Shown here: positions 17,807 to 27,018 of the stretch, in pieces
How positions within the stretch are numbered: the stretch's first letter is position 1
Layout: every line of letters begins with the position of its first letter
Source of the DNA: CAYVQF01 sp964454015
GTDB taxonomy: Bacteria > Myxococcota_A > Bradymonadia > UBA4248
Assembly (NCBI GenBank): GCA_964454015.1
Contig: CAYVQF010000002.1
Span: 176,843-240,842, forward strand
Reading direction: 5' to 3'
DNA length: 64,000 nt
Translations under genes and position numbers: made by a program
The notes under the pieces: model-generated
Seen by the model: only the letters and a program-made list of their open reading frames with translations
Told to the model about the DNA's origin: nothing
Databases searched by the model: none

Positions 17807-20800
17807 ATGAAGGCATGGCGGTGGAGGCGGGGATGGCAGGGTGCTCTGGTGTTGGCGTTGGTGTGGCTGCACGCAGCCTGTGAACCCAGTCGTCAGGGAG
17901 CACCCGCGGCGGAGGTGAGTGAGAAGCCTGGTGTGGCCGAGGGTGCTGAGGTTGGCAGCGCGACGGTGAGCACGCCTGAGGTGCCGCCAGAGGCCGTGGA
18001 TGGTGTCCCCGCTGGGGTGCCGGCTCCGGTGGAGGATGGTGTGGCGGCGGAGCGGCCCATCATTGCGGCTCTCGAGGCCGCGCCGGCGCCTGCGGCCACG
18101 GCGCGCTTGACCGAGGTCGCAGAAGTGGAGCGGGTGCAACAGGCGCTGGCGACTTTTTACAGCGACACGGTAGGGCGACGCATCTATGTGCAGGTGGACA
18201 AGCCTCTCTACAAGCCCGGGGAGACCCTGTGGATCAAGTCGTGGGATTTGGCGGCGCGCTCCTTGGTGGGTGAGGCGAATGGGGCGACCCGTTATCAGCT
18301 CATCAGCCCCAGAGGGGCGGTGGTGAACGAGAAGTGGGTCGAGACGGAGCGCGGCTTGGCCAGCAATGACTTTGTGCTGGGTCAAGGGATTGAGGGGGGC
18401 GAGTATGTGGTGCGGGTGATCGCTGACGATGGCGTGACGGGCGAGCGTCCGGTGATCGTTGCGGCCTATGAGGCTCCCAGGATCAAGAAGAAGCTCGAGT
18501 TCGTGCGCAAGGCCTATGGGCCTGGCGATGAGGTGAGGGCGACGCTGGAGCTGTGGCGGGCCACGGGCGAGGCTTTGGCGCATCATCCCCTGCGGGGACG
18601 GGTGCGCCTCGATGGTGAAGACTTGGCGCCGTTGATGTTGCAGACGGACGCCACAGGGGCGGCGCTGCTTCGCTTCGTATTGCCCGAGAGCATCGAGGTC
18701 GGGGATGGCATCCTGACGGTCATGGTGGAAGACGGTGGGGTGACGGAGTCCATCAGCAAACGGGTGCCTATTGTGATGAAGCGGCTGCGCTTCTCCATGT
18801 TCCCCGAGGGAGGGCAGTTGGTGCAGGGCTTGGCGACGCGGGTCTACTTCGAAGCCAAGACGCCCCTAGGCAAAGCTGCTGACGTGGAGGGCCGGGTCGT
18901 GGATGCTCAGGGCGTCACGGTGACGCGCTTCTCGTCCGTGCGCGATGGCTTGGGTCGCTTCGAGCTGACACCGTCGACGGGACAGAGCTATCGCGTGGAG
19001 ATCACCCAGCCCGAAGGGATCAGCGAGACTTACCCCTTGCCTTTCGTGGAGGAGAGCGGGTGTGTGCTCAATACCTACGATGATTTGGACGGCACCTTGA
19101 TGCCCTTGCGGGCGGTGGTTCGCTGTACGGAGACGCGCAAGGTGGTGGTGGTGGCCACGCTGCGGGAGCAGATTTTGGACGTGGCGGCGGTAGAGGTCAG
19201 CGCCGGTGGCGAAGGGGTGGTCTACCTGGAGCCAGAGGATCGCGCATTGGCGCGGGCGCAAGGCATTGCGCGGGTGACCCTTTTGGATGAACAGTTGCGT
19301 CCTCTTGCGGAGCGTCTGGTCTATCGCAACCGGCGCAACGGCCTGCAGATCGAGGTCGCGGCCCATCGCGAGAGCTACATGCCGCGGGATCAGGTCAGTT
19401 TGACCGTGACGACCCGCGATGGGGACGGGCAGCCGGTGGCCGCGGAGCTTGCGCTCTCAGTGGTTGATGACACGGTCGTGTCTCATGCCGATGACAAGAC
19501 CGGCCACATGCTGAGCCGCCTCTATTTGGAGCCCGAGGTGCCTGGTGAGGTCGAGGAGCCGAACTTCTACTTCGACTTGCGCGAAGAGCGGTCAGCGGCG
19601 GCGATGGACATGCTCATGGGGACCCGGGGTTGGCGCCGTTTCGAATGGCAACCCGTCTTCGAGCCGCCGCCAAAAGGTCAGGACACGGGAGTCGTCAAAC
19701 GTGCCGATGTGTTTCCTCCCGCCCCAGACGGGGGCGAGCTCCTGGCGCTGGCGCCCGAGATGGATGAGGTGATCGTCGATCTTGCGCTGGCCGGTATGGG
19801 GCTCGAGGAAGAGGATGACGCGGCGCCACCCGCGGCCGAGCCCATGGCCGTGGCCGCGCCAGCGCCGGTCATCGAAGGGCAAATGCAGGAGAAAGCGGAG
19901 GAGGCCCCGGATATGGCGCGTCGGCAGGCTGCGCGCCCGCGCGTCGCGGCAGAGGTGATGGCCGCTGACCGAGGGCGACGTGGCGAAAGGATGATGGCAG
20001 ATGAGATGAGAGGAGGGGGTCTCTTCGACGAGGAGTTCCCCGCTCCGGCGGTACGGGTGATGGCGCCGGTGCGTGTTTTTCCCGTGCCGGACTACGCCGG
20101 GGTGCAGACCGGGCCGCGCGATGATTTTCGCGACACCGTGTACTGGGCACCGCGGGTCAAGACCAATCAGCGCGGCGAGGTGGTGTTGACCTTCTATTTG
20201 TCCGACGCCATTACGTCGTTTCGGGTCTTTGCCGAAGGGGTCGGGGCAGGGCAGGCGGGTAGGCAGGAGAAGGTCATCCAGTCCAAGCTCCCCTTCAGCA
20301 TGGAGGTGAAGCTGCCCCTAGAGCTCTCGGCAGGTGATCGCTTGGCTTTGCCCATCATTTTTTCCAATGAGGGGGATGAAGCCCTCGAGGTCACGTGGGA
20401 AGCTGATGTGGGGGCGTTGATGCAGGTTGGCGGGGGCGAGTTGAGCCGGGTGGTGCAGGTAGGAGCGCGGGCGCGGGAGTCGGTCTTTTTGCCGGTCGAG
20501 GTGAGCGGCGTCGAGGGCCAGAGTCGGGTGCGTATCGCGGCTCAGGCCAAGGGGCTGCAGGATGAGTTGGTGCGCCAGGTGAAGGTGATGCCGCGCGGTT
20601 TTCCACAGGAAAGCTCCTTCGCCGGCAGTCTCAAGGGTGAGACGGTGCACCAGGTCGATCTGCGTGAGGCAGAGGTCGGAACGATCCACGCGTCCATTCG
20701 CCTCTATCCATCGCCGGTCGCGACCATGGTGAGTGGTCTGGAGGGGATGCTGCGGCAGCCGACGGGTTGTTTCGAGCAGGCCAGCTCGGCGAACTATCCC

Positions 20801-22180
20801 AACGTCATGGTCATGAACTACTTGCAGACCCATGAGGTGGCCGATCCTCAACTGCGCGAGCGCAGCGCCAAGCTGTTGGACGAAGGTTATCAGCGCCTGG
20901 TGGGCTATGAGACGCGGGAGCGGGGTTACGAGTGGTTTGGTGGGGCGCCTGGGCATGAGGCCTTGACGGCCTATGGTTTGTTGCAGTTCACCGATATGGC
21001 GCATATCTACGAGGTCGATCGCCAGATGGTGGAGCGCACGGCGGCGTGGTTGCTGGCGCGGCGGGATGGCCAGGGCGGCTTCAGGCGCAACGACAGGGCG
21101 CTGGATTCGTTCGGGCGGGCCGATCCGAAGGTGACCGATGCGTACTTGGTCTATGCCCTGACCGAGGCAGGCTATGTGGACCTGCAGCCGGAGCTGGCGC
21201 GGCAGCTTGCTTCGATCGAGAAGGAGCAGGATGCTTATGTGCTGGCGTTGGCGACCCATTCGCTGTTGAACGTCCCAGCCCATCGGGCAGCGGGTCTGCG
21301 TGGGGTCGAGCGTCTGGTGGGGATGCAGGGTGCCGAGGGCGCGTGGACCCAGGCCAACCACAGCATCACTCGCAGCACGGGGCACAACCTGTGGGTCGAG
21401 ACGACGGCCTTGGCGACCATGGCGCTCTTGAAGGCTGGTGGCCACGAAGAAGCGCTGCGCCGCGGCATGGCTTGGCTCACGGACAACCGGCAGGGTTTTG
21501 GCTCGTGGGGTGCGACGCAGGCGACGGTGTTGGCCTTGCGTGCCATGACGGCCTACGATGCAGCCAACCGCCGAGCCCAGGTGCCTGGACACTTCAAGGT
21601 GTTGATCGATGGCCAGCTCGCGGCGGAGATTTCCTACGAGGCCGGTCATAGAGATCCCCTGATCATCGAAGGCTTGGCGGAGCATCTGGGCACGTCTCTG
21701 CATCGCGTCGAGTTGGTTCATGAGAGCGCGTTGCCCATTCCCTACACGCTGGTGGTGTCGTATCGCAGTCAGCGGCCAGCCAGCAGCGAGGCCGCGGCGA
21801 TCACCGTGTCGACGTCTCTGGAGCGGCAGTCCCTGAAGATGGGGGAGACCGTGCGCCTAAAGGCCGTGGTTTCCAACAAAAAAGACGAGGGACAGCCCAT
21901 GACCCTGGCTCGGATCGGTTTGCCGGGTACGCTGACTTTCCAGACCTGGCAGTTGCGCGAGCTGCGGGAGAAGGGTGAGATTGCGTTTTATGAGACGGGC
22001 GCGCGGGAGGTCATCCTGTATTTTAGGGACATGCGACCCAATGAGGTCAGGGAGATTCCCCTCGAGCTGGTGGCCTTCGTGCCGGGTGAGGCCATGGGGC
22101 CTGCGTCATCGGCTTACCTATACTACACGGATGACCTGAAGCACTGGGCCGATGGGCTGGCGGTGAGTGTGTCACCTTGA
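17807..22180 (+). CDS. Bacterial alpha-2-macroglobulin lipoprotein
   Basis: 1457 residues. Start at the ATG behind AGGAGGT (17797-17803); the protein opens with a lipoprotein signal ending in the LHAAC lipobox. A macroglobulin MG2 domain begins near residue 124 (IYVQVDKPLYKPGETLWIKSW). A low-complexity Ala/Met/Glu/Arg stretch at about 640-775 occupies the bait position. The A2M domain follows (TNQRGEVVLTFYLSDAITSFRVFAEG), then the thioester motif C988-F-E-Q (PTGCFEQ) and an alpha-toroid with YGLLQFTDMAHIYEVD. Such proteins are thought to trap proteases in the periplasm and covalently bind them. E. coli-type versions pair with the penicillin-binding protein PbpC; no pbpC is here. Instead an OmpA-like lipoprotein is divergent, and PKD and TonB-like genes follow. 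Confidence 0.93.
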   Translation: MKAWRWRRGWQGALVLALVWLHAACEPSRQGAPAAEVSEKPGVAEGAEVGSATVSTPEVPPEAVDGVPAGVPAPVEDGVAAERPIIAALEAAPAPAATARLTEVAEVERVQQALATFYSDTVGRRIYVQVDKPLYKPGETLWIKSWDLAARSLVGEANGATRYQLISPRGAVVNEKWVETERGLASNDFVLGQGIEGGEYVVRVIADDGVTGERPVIVAAYEAPRIKKKLEFVRKAYGPGDEVRATLELWRATGEALAHHPLRGRVRLDGEDLAPLMLQTDATGAALLRFVLPESIEVGDGILTVMVEDGGVTESISKRVPIVMKRLRFSMFPEGGQLVQGLATRVYFEAKTPLGKAADVEGRVVDAQGVTVTRFSSVRDGLGRFELTPSTGQSYRVEITQPEGISETYPLPFVEESGCVLNTYDDLDGTLMPLRAVVRCTETRKVVVVATLREQILDVAAVEVSAGGEGVVYLEPEDRALARAQGIARVTLLDEQLRPLAERLVYRNRRNGLQIEVAAHRESYMPRDQVSLTVTTRDGDGQPVAAELALSVVDDTVVSHADDKTGHMLSRLYLEPEVPGEVEEPNFYFDLREERSAAAMDMLMGTRGWRRFEWQPVFEPPPKGQDTGVVKRADVFPPAPDGGELLALAPEMDEVIVDLALAGMGLEEEDDAAPPAAEPMAVAAPAPVIEGQMQEKAEEAPDMARRQAARPRVAAEVMAADRGRRGERMMADEMRGGGLFDEEFPAPAVRVMAPVRVFPVPDYAGVQTGPRDDFRDTVYWAPRVKTNQRGEVVLTFYLSDAITSFRVFAEGVGAGQAGRQEKVIQSKLPFSMEVKLPLELSAGDRLALPIIFSNEGDEALEVTWEADVGALMQVGGGELSRVVQVGARARESVFLPVEVSGVEGQSRVRIAAQAKGLQDELVRQVKVMPRGFPQESSFAGSLKGETVHQVDLREAEVGTIHASIRLYPSPVATMVSGLEGMLRQPTGCFEQASSANYPNVMVMNYLQTHEVADPQLRERSAKLLDEGYQRLVGYETRERGYEWFGGAPGHEALTAYGLLQFTDMAHIYEVDRQMVERTAAWLLARRDGQGGFRRNDRALDSFGRADPKVTDAYLVYALTEAGYVDLQPELARQLASIEKEQDAYVLALATHSLLNVPAHRAAGLRGVERLVGMQGAEGAWTQANHSITRSTGHNLWVETTALATMALLKAGGHEEALRRGMAWLTDNRQGFGSWGATQATVLALRAMTAYDAANRRAQVPGHFKVLIDGQLAAEISYEAGHRDPLIIEGLAEHLGTSLHRVELVHESALPIPYTLVVSYRSQRPASSEAAAITVSTSLERQSLKMGETVRLKAVVSNKKDEGQPMTLARIGLPGTLTFQTWQLRELREKGEIAFYETGAREVILYFRDMRPNEVREIPLELVAFVPGEAMGPASSAYLYYTDDLKHWADGLAVSVSP

Positions 22181-22321
22181 CGCCGCACGCGCTGTAGGCG
22201 CGGCCCTGGGGTGGGTGCGGGGGCGGGGCTTTCTTGACGCTGTGACGGTGCTGTGAAAAGCTGAACCCAATCATGGCGGCGTGGTCGAGAGGCCGCGCCG
22301 TTCGCACGTGCTTGGGGCCCA

Positions 22322-24028
22322 ATGATGTGCGGTGAGCGGGTAGCGGTGCGGGGGGAGAGCCGGTGGCGATGGCTGTCTTGGTGGCTGTTGTTGTGGGCGG
22401 TGGCTTGCGCCGAGGGGGTGGTGCAGGGCCCGGGGGACGGGATGAGTGAGGCGGAGACCGCCCCCGAGACGGACCTGAACCAGCCTTTTGCGGTGGGCTT
22501 CGCGGTGGGGCCGACGCGCGGTGCGGCGCCGCTCGTGGTTGTGGCCGAGGCGCGTCCGAGCGGTGGCGCGGCGCCGTGGTCAGTGACGTGGGATTGGGGG
22601 GATGGGGGGCGTGGGGAGGAGGCGCAGGCGTCCCACACCTATTGGCGGCCGGGGGTCTACTTGGTGCGCGGGGAGGCACGCGATGCCGTGGGGGAGGTCT
22701 TGCGCCATGTGCAGGAGGTCGAGATTGGCGAGCCTGGGCCACTGCGGGTCGAGGTGATGGCGAGCCCGGCGATGGGGTTGGCGCCAGCGCTGGTGCGGCT
22801 CGAAGCGCGGATCAGCGGTGGGAGTGGTCGTTACCTCGTCGATTGGGAGAGCGGTGACGGCCTGGTGATAACGGAGGCGCAGACCTGGCGCTTGGAGCAC
22901 CTCTATCGTGACGCCGGGGCCTTCATGGCGCGGGCAGAGGTCAGAGATGTCCTGAGTGGGGCCCAAGGCAGCGGTCAGGTCTTGGTGCAAGTGGCCGATA
23001 AGGATAGACCGGCGGTCGCGGTGTTGGCGACGCCGGCCGTGGGGAGGGCGCCGTTGACCGTGGCCCTGCGGGCGCAGGTCTTGGGCGGCGAAGCGCCTTT
23101 TGCCTACCACTGGGATTTTGGCGACGGCGGCACCCAGGCTGGGGTGATGAGCCCCAACAGGGTCTTTGACAAGGCGGGCCACTACGCGGTTCGTTTGCAG
23201 GTGCGTGGCGCGAGCGGTTTGACGGCGGAGGGGACGACGGCCGTCGAGGTGCTGGGCACGGGCTCGCCGGTGGTGGAGCTGCGGGTGAACGCCCACGAGG
23301 GGGTGGCACCACAGGACGTGCGCTTTACGGCGTTGGTACAGTGGGGGTCCTCGCCATTTGTTTATGCCTGGGACTTCGATGACGGCTCTCCTGCGGATGT
23401 GACCCGCAACCCGGTGCACCGTTACGAAGCGCCCGGGAGCTATCGCTGCGCGGTCGAGGTGACCGGGGCGGATGGCCGCAGCCACAGCCAGGCGGCGTGG
23501 GTGGTGCTCGACGACGCGGCGCAGCCCATCGTCAGCCTGAGTCCCGGGGTGTCACGGGGGCATGCGCCGCTTGCGTTGAATTTTCAAGGGGGTGCGGCGC
23601 GCGGGGTGGGGCCGTATCGCTACGCTTGGGATTTTGGTGATGGGGGTGTCGCTACCCAGCAGAACCCCAGCCACACCTACCAGGCGCCTGGTGTTTATCG
23701 GGTGCATCTCCAGGTGACGGACAGCGCTGGGCAGGTGGGCGAGGGGGTTGGGATAGCGCAGGTGGTGCGCGCCGACGCGCCGACGGTGTTCGCTGCGGCA
23801 CAACCCATGACGGGTAGGCCGCCGCTGGATGTGCGCCTTAGCGCTGAGGTTCGGGGCGGCGATGCGCCGGTACAGTGTAGCTGGTTTCTGGGCGATGGGG
23901 GGCGGGGCGACGGGTGTGAAGTGAACTATCGCTATCAAAACGCGGGGCGATACCTCGCGGTGGTGACCGTCAGCGATGACGATGGCGATTGGGCCCTGGA
24001 TGTAGTAGAAATTCAGGTAGGCGATTGA
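22322..24028 (+). CDS. PKD-repeat lipoprotein
   Basis: 568 residues. The N-terminus ends its signal with LLWAVAC, a plausible lipobox; two adjacent ATGs (22322, 22325) are equivalent starts. At least six PKD domains follow, recognised by repeated blocks such as WDWGDGG...SHTYWRPGVYLVRGEARD, YHWDFGDGGTQ, YAWDFDDGSPADVTRNPVHRYEAPGSYRCAVEV and YAWDFGDGGVATQQNPSHTYQAPGVYRVHLQVTD. The WDFGDG and H-x-Y-x-x-x-G-x-Y pattern is diagnostic. There is no catalytic domain, so it is likely a surface or periplasmic adhesion or scaffold protein. It lies 141 bases after the macroglobulin gene and 49 bases before the TonB-like gene, possibly co-transcribed with both. Confidence 0.9.
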   Translation: MMCGERVAVRGESRWRWLSWWLLLWAVACAEGVVQGPGDGMSEAETAPETDLNQPFAVGFAVGPTRGAAPLVVVAEARPSGGAAPWSVTWDWGDGGRGEEAQASHTYWRPGVYLVRGEARDAVGEVLRHVQEVEIGEPGPLRVEVMASPAMGLAPALVRLEARISGGSGRYLVDWESGDGLVITEAQTWRLEHLYRDAGAFMARAEVRDVLSGAQGSGQVLVQVADKDRPAVAVLATPAVGRAPLTVALRAQVLGGEAPFAYHWDFGDGGTQAGVMSPNRVFDKAGHYAVRLQVRGASGLTAEGTTAVEVLGTGSPVVELRVNAHEGVAPQDVRFTALVQWGSSPFVYAWDFDDGSPADVTRNPVHRYEAPGSYRCAVEVTGADGRSHSQAAWVVLDDAAQPIVSLSPGVSRGHAPLALNFQGGAARGVGPYRYAWDFGDGGVATQQNPSHTYQAPGVYRVHLQVTDSAGQVGEGVGIAQVVRADAPTVFAAAQPMTGRPPLDVRLSAEVRGGDAPVQCSWFLGDGGRGDGCEVNYRYQNAGRYLAVVTVSDDDGDWALDVVEIQVGD

Positions 24029-24077
24029 GTACCAGTGGTCCTCTCGAGGTCACTGGGGCGTAACGAAGGGCGGATGC

Positions 24078-24950
24078 TTGCGTTTAGCTGTGGCCATAGG
24101 GACCTCGGTGGTGGTGCACGGATTGCTGATTGGCGTGGTGCTGCCACGGGTCGGCGAAGTCTTTTCGCGCCCCCTCGCGGTCGAGGCGATGGCGTGGGCC
24201 ATCCGGGACGACTCGGTGTGGCCAGAGGTGGTCCCGATCCCAGAGGAGGCGCCGCCTGTGGCCGAAGAGGAGGCCCCGGCCGCTGAGGAGCGCGTCGAGG
24301 AGCGCCGTTCTGTGCAGGAGGAGGCGGTGGTGGCTGAGAGGCCGCCGGAGCTGGATGACGGCGAGGCGCTACGGCAGAGCTTGCCGGAGCCTCGCCGACG
24401 CGGGCGTCTCAGGGCGCCGGAGCGGGTTGTCGTTGAAGCGGGCGGTGGCGATGGCGCCGCGGCTGACCCGCTGCTCGCCGAGGGAGGGGGCGCAGGGGCA
24501 GGGCATGACGAGACAGGACTTGCGTCGGCAGCGGTTGTGCGCCCCTGGGGGCAGATCGCCCTCGGCGCGGGGGTAGCAGGCATGAGGCGTGGGCACGGTA
24601 GCGGGGGAGGCGAGACGGGCGATGGGGCGGGGGCGTCCCTGGGTGAGGTCGTCGATGGGGAGGCTTGGTCGCATTATCAGCGCGAAGTGAGTGCCCTATT
24701 TGAACGGGTCAAGTACTACCCCCGTGGGGCGCAGCGAGCTGGGCAGCAGGGCACGGTGGTGGTCGAGGTCATCATCGATGCCGAGGGGACCATCGTGAGT
24801 GTCGAGGTGGTGCGTTCTTCGGGCTTTGCGGCCCTGGACCGGGCGGCGGTGCAAGCGGCCGAGTCCATCGGCAAGCTACCGCCGCCGCCCTTGGACGAGG
24901 GTCAGGGGCGCAAAGCGTTGCGTGTTCCCTATGCCTATCGGATCTCCTAG
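24078..24950 (+). CDS. TonB-like energy-transducing protein
   Basis: 290 residues from a TTG start; GAAGGGCGG ends 5 bases upstream, and the only nearby ATG (24074) is in another frame. The N-terminal signal anchor reads LAVAIGTSVVVHGLLIGVVLP, including the V-H found in TonB anchors. The middle (about residues 45-190) is Pro/Glu/Ala-rich and would span the periplasm. The C-terminal TonB domain is clear: YYPRGAQRAGQQGTVVVEVIIDAEGTI, then VVRSSGFAALDRAAVQAAESI and PYAYRI. No exbB/exbD lies in the window, so it must borrow a motor or work without one. It ends 12 bases from the convergent elbB. Confidence 0.88.
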   Translation: MRLAVAIGTSVVVHGLLIGVVLPRVGEVFSRPLAVEAMAWAIRDDSVWPEVVPIPEEAPPVAEEEAPAAEERVEERRSVQEEAVVAERPPELDDGEALRQSLPEPRRRGRLRAPERVVVEAGGGDGAAADPLLAEGGGAGAGHDETGLASAAVVRPWGQIALGAGVAGMRRGHGSGGGETGDGAGASLGEVVDGEAWSHYQREVSALFERVKYYPRGAQRAGQQGTVVVEVIIDAEGTIVSVEVVRSSGFAALDRAAVQAAESIGKLPPPPLDEGQGRKALRVPYAYRIS

Positions 24951-24962
24951 GCGCCGAGAGGG

Positions 24963-25625
24963 TCATCCCCCGGCGAGCTCGAGGACCGCTTCGACGAGCT
25001 TGCCGATACCGTCGTAGACTTCCGAGATGGACTGTCCCAGCATATAGGCAGGACTGGTGACGATGCGGTTGGGCGCGTCGATGACGATCTCGCGCACGGG
25101 GCAGCTCAGGTGCTGTCCCCCCATGGTTTCGATAGCCTGGGCCGTGTCGGGATCATTGCCAATGGTGAGCTGGGGTTGGTGGGCGCCAAAAACTTTGGCT
25201 GCGAGCACCGGCGCGATACACAGCAGGCCGATGACTTTGTTGGCGCGCTGGGCTTGTCGCAGGAAGCGCTCTACCTCGGGGTCGACACTGCAGGCGGGAC
25301 CATCGACGGCGAAGGTGCAGAGGTTTTTGGCGACGCCAAAGCCACCGGGGAGGATCACTGCGTCGAAGTCGCCGCCGTCGACGGTGCTGAGATCGACGAT
25401 GGCGCCACGGGCGATGCGAGCGGCCTCAACCAAGACGTTGCGGCTCTCGTCTGGGGCGACCTGACCGGTGAGGTGATTGACGACATGGAGCTGCGGGATG
25501 TTGGGGGCCAAGCACTGCACCTGGGCTCCGCGGCGATCGAGGTGCAGCAAGGTGCAGACGGCTTCGTGAATTTCGGCGCCATCATAGACACCAGAACCAG
25601 CTAAAATAACGCCTACTTTTGCCAT
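24963..25625 (-). CDS. elbB: ElbB-type DJ-1/PfpI glyoxalase-like protein
   Basis: 220 residues, the usual length. It is a class I glutamine-amidotransferase-like (DJ-1/PfpI) protein; E. coli ElbB has glyoxalase activity and was long annotated as isoprenoid biosynthesis. Signature segments are VGVILAGSGVYDGAEIHEAVCTLLHLD at the N-terminus (ILAGSGVYDG is typical), VILPGGFGVAKNLCTFA, and the nucleophile elbow GLLCIAP with C136. It is the last gene of a minus-strand run from the REC-PATAN protein, 32 bases after the M29-like peptidase. A role in detoxifying aldehydes fits the family but is not shown by context. Confidence 0.93.
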   Translation of the reverse strand: MAKVGVILAGSGVYDGAEIHEAVCTLLHLDRRGAQVQCLAPNIPQLHVVNHLTGQVAPDESRNVLVEAARIARGAIVDLSTVDGGDFDAVILPGGFGVAKNLCTFAVDGPACSVDPEVERFLRQAQRANKVIGLLCIAPVLAAKVFGAHQPQLTIGNDPDTAQAIETMGGQHLSCPVREIVIDAPNRIVTSPAYMLGQSISEVYDGIGKLVEAVLELAGG

Positions 25626-25657
25626 GTTGTCTCCTTTAGGGGTGGTGTCCTAGGCCA

Positions 25658-26821
25658 TCACGACGGCAGCTGTGCGTCAAAGTCGATGGCATAGGCGTCG
25701 TTCTCGATAAGGGTGATACTTCGTCCGTCCTTGTCAACCAAGAGGACCTGCTGGACCGTTATCTGGGGCTGGATGGCGGGAATGTAGACGTGATCGATGT
25801 GGATGACCTCATCAGGGGATGAGAAGTCCTTGGCGCCGATGGCGCCACCAAAATGGTCTGAGCGGCCAAAGGCCAGGTGTAAGCCCAGTTTTTCGTCGAG
25901 TAGGACTTGGCCGATGGGTGCCACGCCGAGTTCAGCCAGCACGCCGAGACCGAGCTCGGCCAGGTTGCCTGCCGCAGGCTCGCGTTGTAGGCGTTCGCGT
26001 TGGGCCGCGGCGGCAGGGCCGTCGCCGCTGACGCGGGTGGCGCGGTTGTTCTCGATGTGGAAGTACACGACCTCTTCGCCGAACTGGACCGGCATGGTTC
26101 CGTGACTCAGGCTGGGGATGCCCTCTTTGTCGCCCTCATAGGGCACGACGTAGGCTTCGCCAGAGGGCAAGTTGCCGGCCGTGCCGAGGTCCAGGAATCG
26201 CCCACTCGAGGCATGGGCCCGGTGGAAGCGCAGGTCGAGCTCGAGGGTGTGGTGTTGGCCGGCCACGCAGAAGTCAAAGTGGGCGCTGGTGGCTTGGTCG
26301 AGGAGGCGGCAGAGGCTGACGACCCGGCTGTGGATCTCCTCGACGTCGAGGCGCAGCGCGGGGATCATGGCCAGGGTGAAGCCGGGCATGGTGGCGGCGC
26401 GGAAGCCGTCGCGGGCTGCGGCGACCTTGAGGGGGGCCGTGGCGGAGAGCTGGGTTGGGGCGAGGAAGACCGGGTGCGTCGCGAAGACCTGGAGGAAGCT
26501 CTGGCGGACACCGCGTTCGAGTTCTTCGGCGCTGGTGGGCAGGGCGCGCCCGGCGCTGAGGGGATAGGCGGTGGCGGGGAGGTCGGCGTTGTTGCAATGG
26601 ACATTGCGATAGCCGTAGAGCCCCGCAGTGAAGCCGCTCGATGCCAGTGCCTCTTGCCAGTTGGCGGCCATCTCTCGTCGTTGCTGCCAGGCTGGGGTGT
26701 CGGGGAGCGCCGCGTCGGGGAAGTCGATGAGGATGCCAACGCTCTGTACCGGGGGATCGGCAGGGAAGGCTTGATGGATGAGCGCTTTGAGCTGCTCTGG
26801 TGTGAGATGGGTGTCTTGCAT
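25658..26821 (-). CDS. M29-like metallo-aminopeptidase-family protein
   Basis: 387 residues from the ATG giving MQDTHLTPEQ, which has AAGGT upstream; an in-frame start 66 bases earlier is possible but adds an uncharacteristic Ala/Pro-rich lead. The C-terminal half matches thermophilic aminopeptidase (family M29) signatures: LGTAGNLPSGEAYVVPYEG (the GEV/GEA glutamate block), a H in LSHGTMPVQF, LAELGLGVLAELGV, and LHLAFGRSDHFGG followed by HIDHVYI. These residues bind the two metal ions in the family. The N-terminal half is less typical. It lies between tsaD and elbB on the same strand. It may be a divergent aminopeptidase rather than a canonical one. Confidence 0.72.
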   Translation of the reverse strand: MQDTHLTPEQLKALIHQAFPADPPVQSVGILIDFPDAALPDTPAWQQRREMAANWQEALASSGFTAGLYGYRNVHCNNADLPATAYPLSAGRALPTSAEELERGVRQSFLQVFATHPVFLAPTQLSATAPLKVAAARDGFRAATMPGFTLAMIPALRLDVEEIHSRVVSLCRLLDQATSAHFDFCVAGQHHTLELDLRFHRAHASSGRFLDLGTAGNLPSGEAYVVPYEGDKEGIPSLSHGTMPVQFGEEVVYFHIENNRATRVSGDGPAAAAQRERLQREPAAGNLAELGLGVLAELGVAPIGQVLLDEKLGLHLAFGRSDHFGGAIGAKDFSSPDEVIHIDHVYIPAIQPQITVQQVLLVDKDGRSITLIENDAYAIDFDAQLPS

Positions 26822-27018
26822 GGTGACCTTGTCCGAGGCGGGGGAGGGGGCGGCGCAGGCGTGCGCGCCGAAGGGGGTGGCCGGCATCAGTGGCGCGGGC
26901 CAGGCAGCGCCGGTCGCGAGGTTGCAGGGTGGCGCGTAAACAGGCGCGGTAGCCTGTCAATGTGCCGGGGCCAGGGCCGCGGGTCAAGGTGCGCAGGGCG
27001 TAGCGGGGTGGCAGTGAG

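Noticed and set aside
17531..18586. Minus-strand extension of the OmpA-like frame over the macroglobulin gene
   Set aside because: The signal peptide and lipobox begin at 17530; the extension is antisense to the macroglobulin coding sequence and has no signal.
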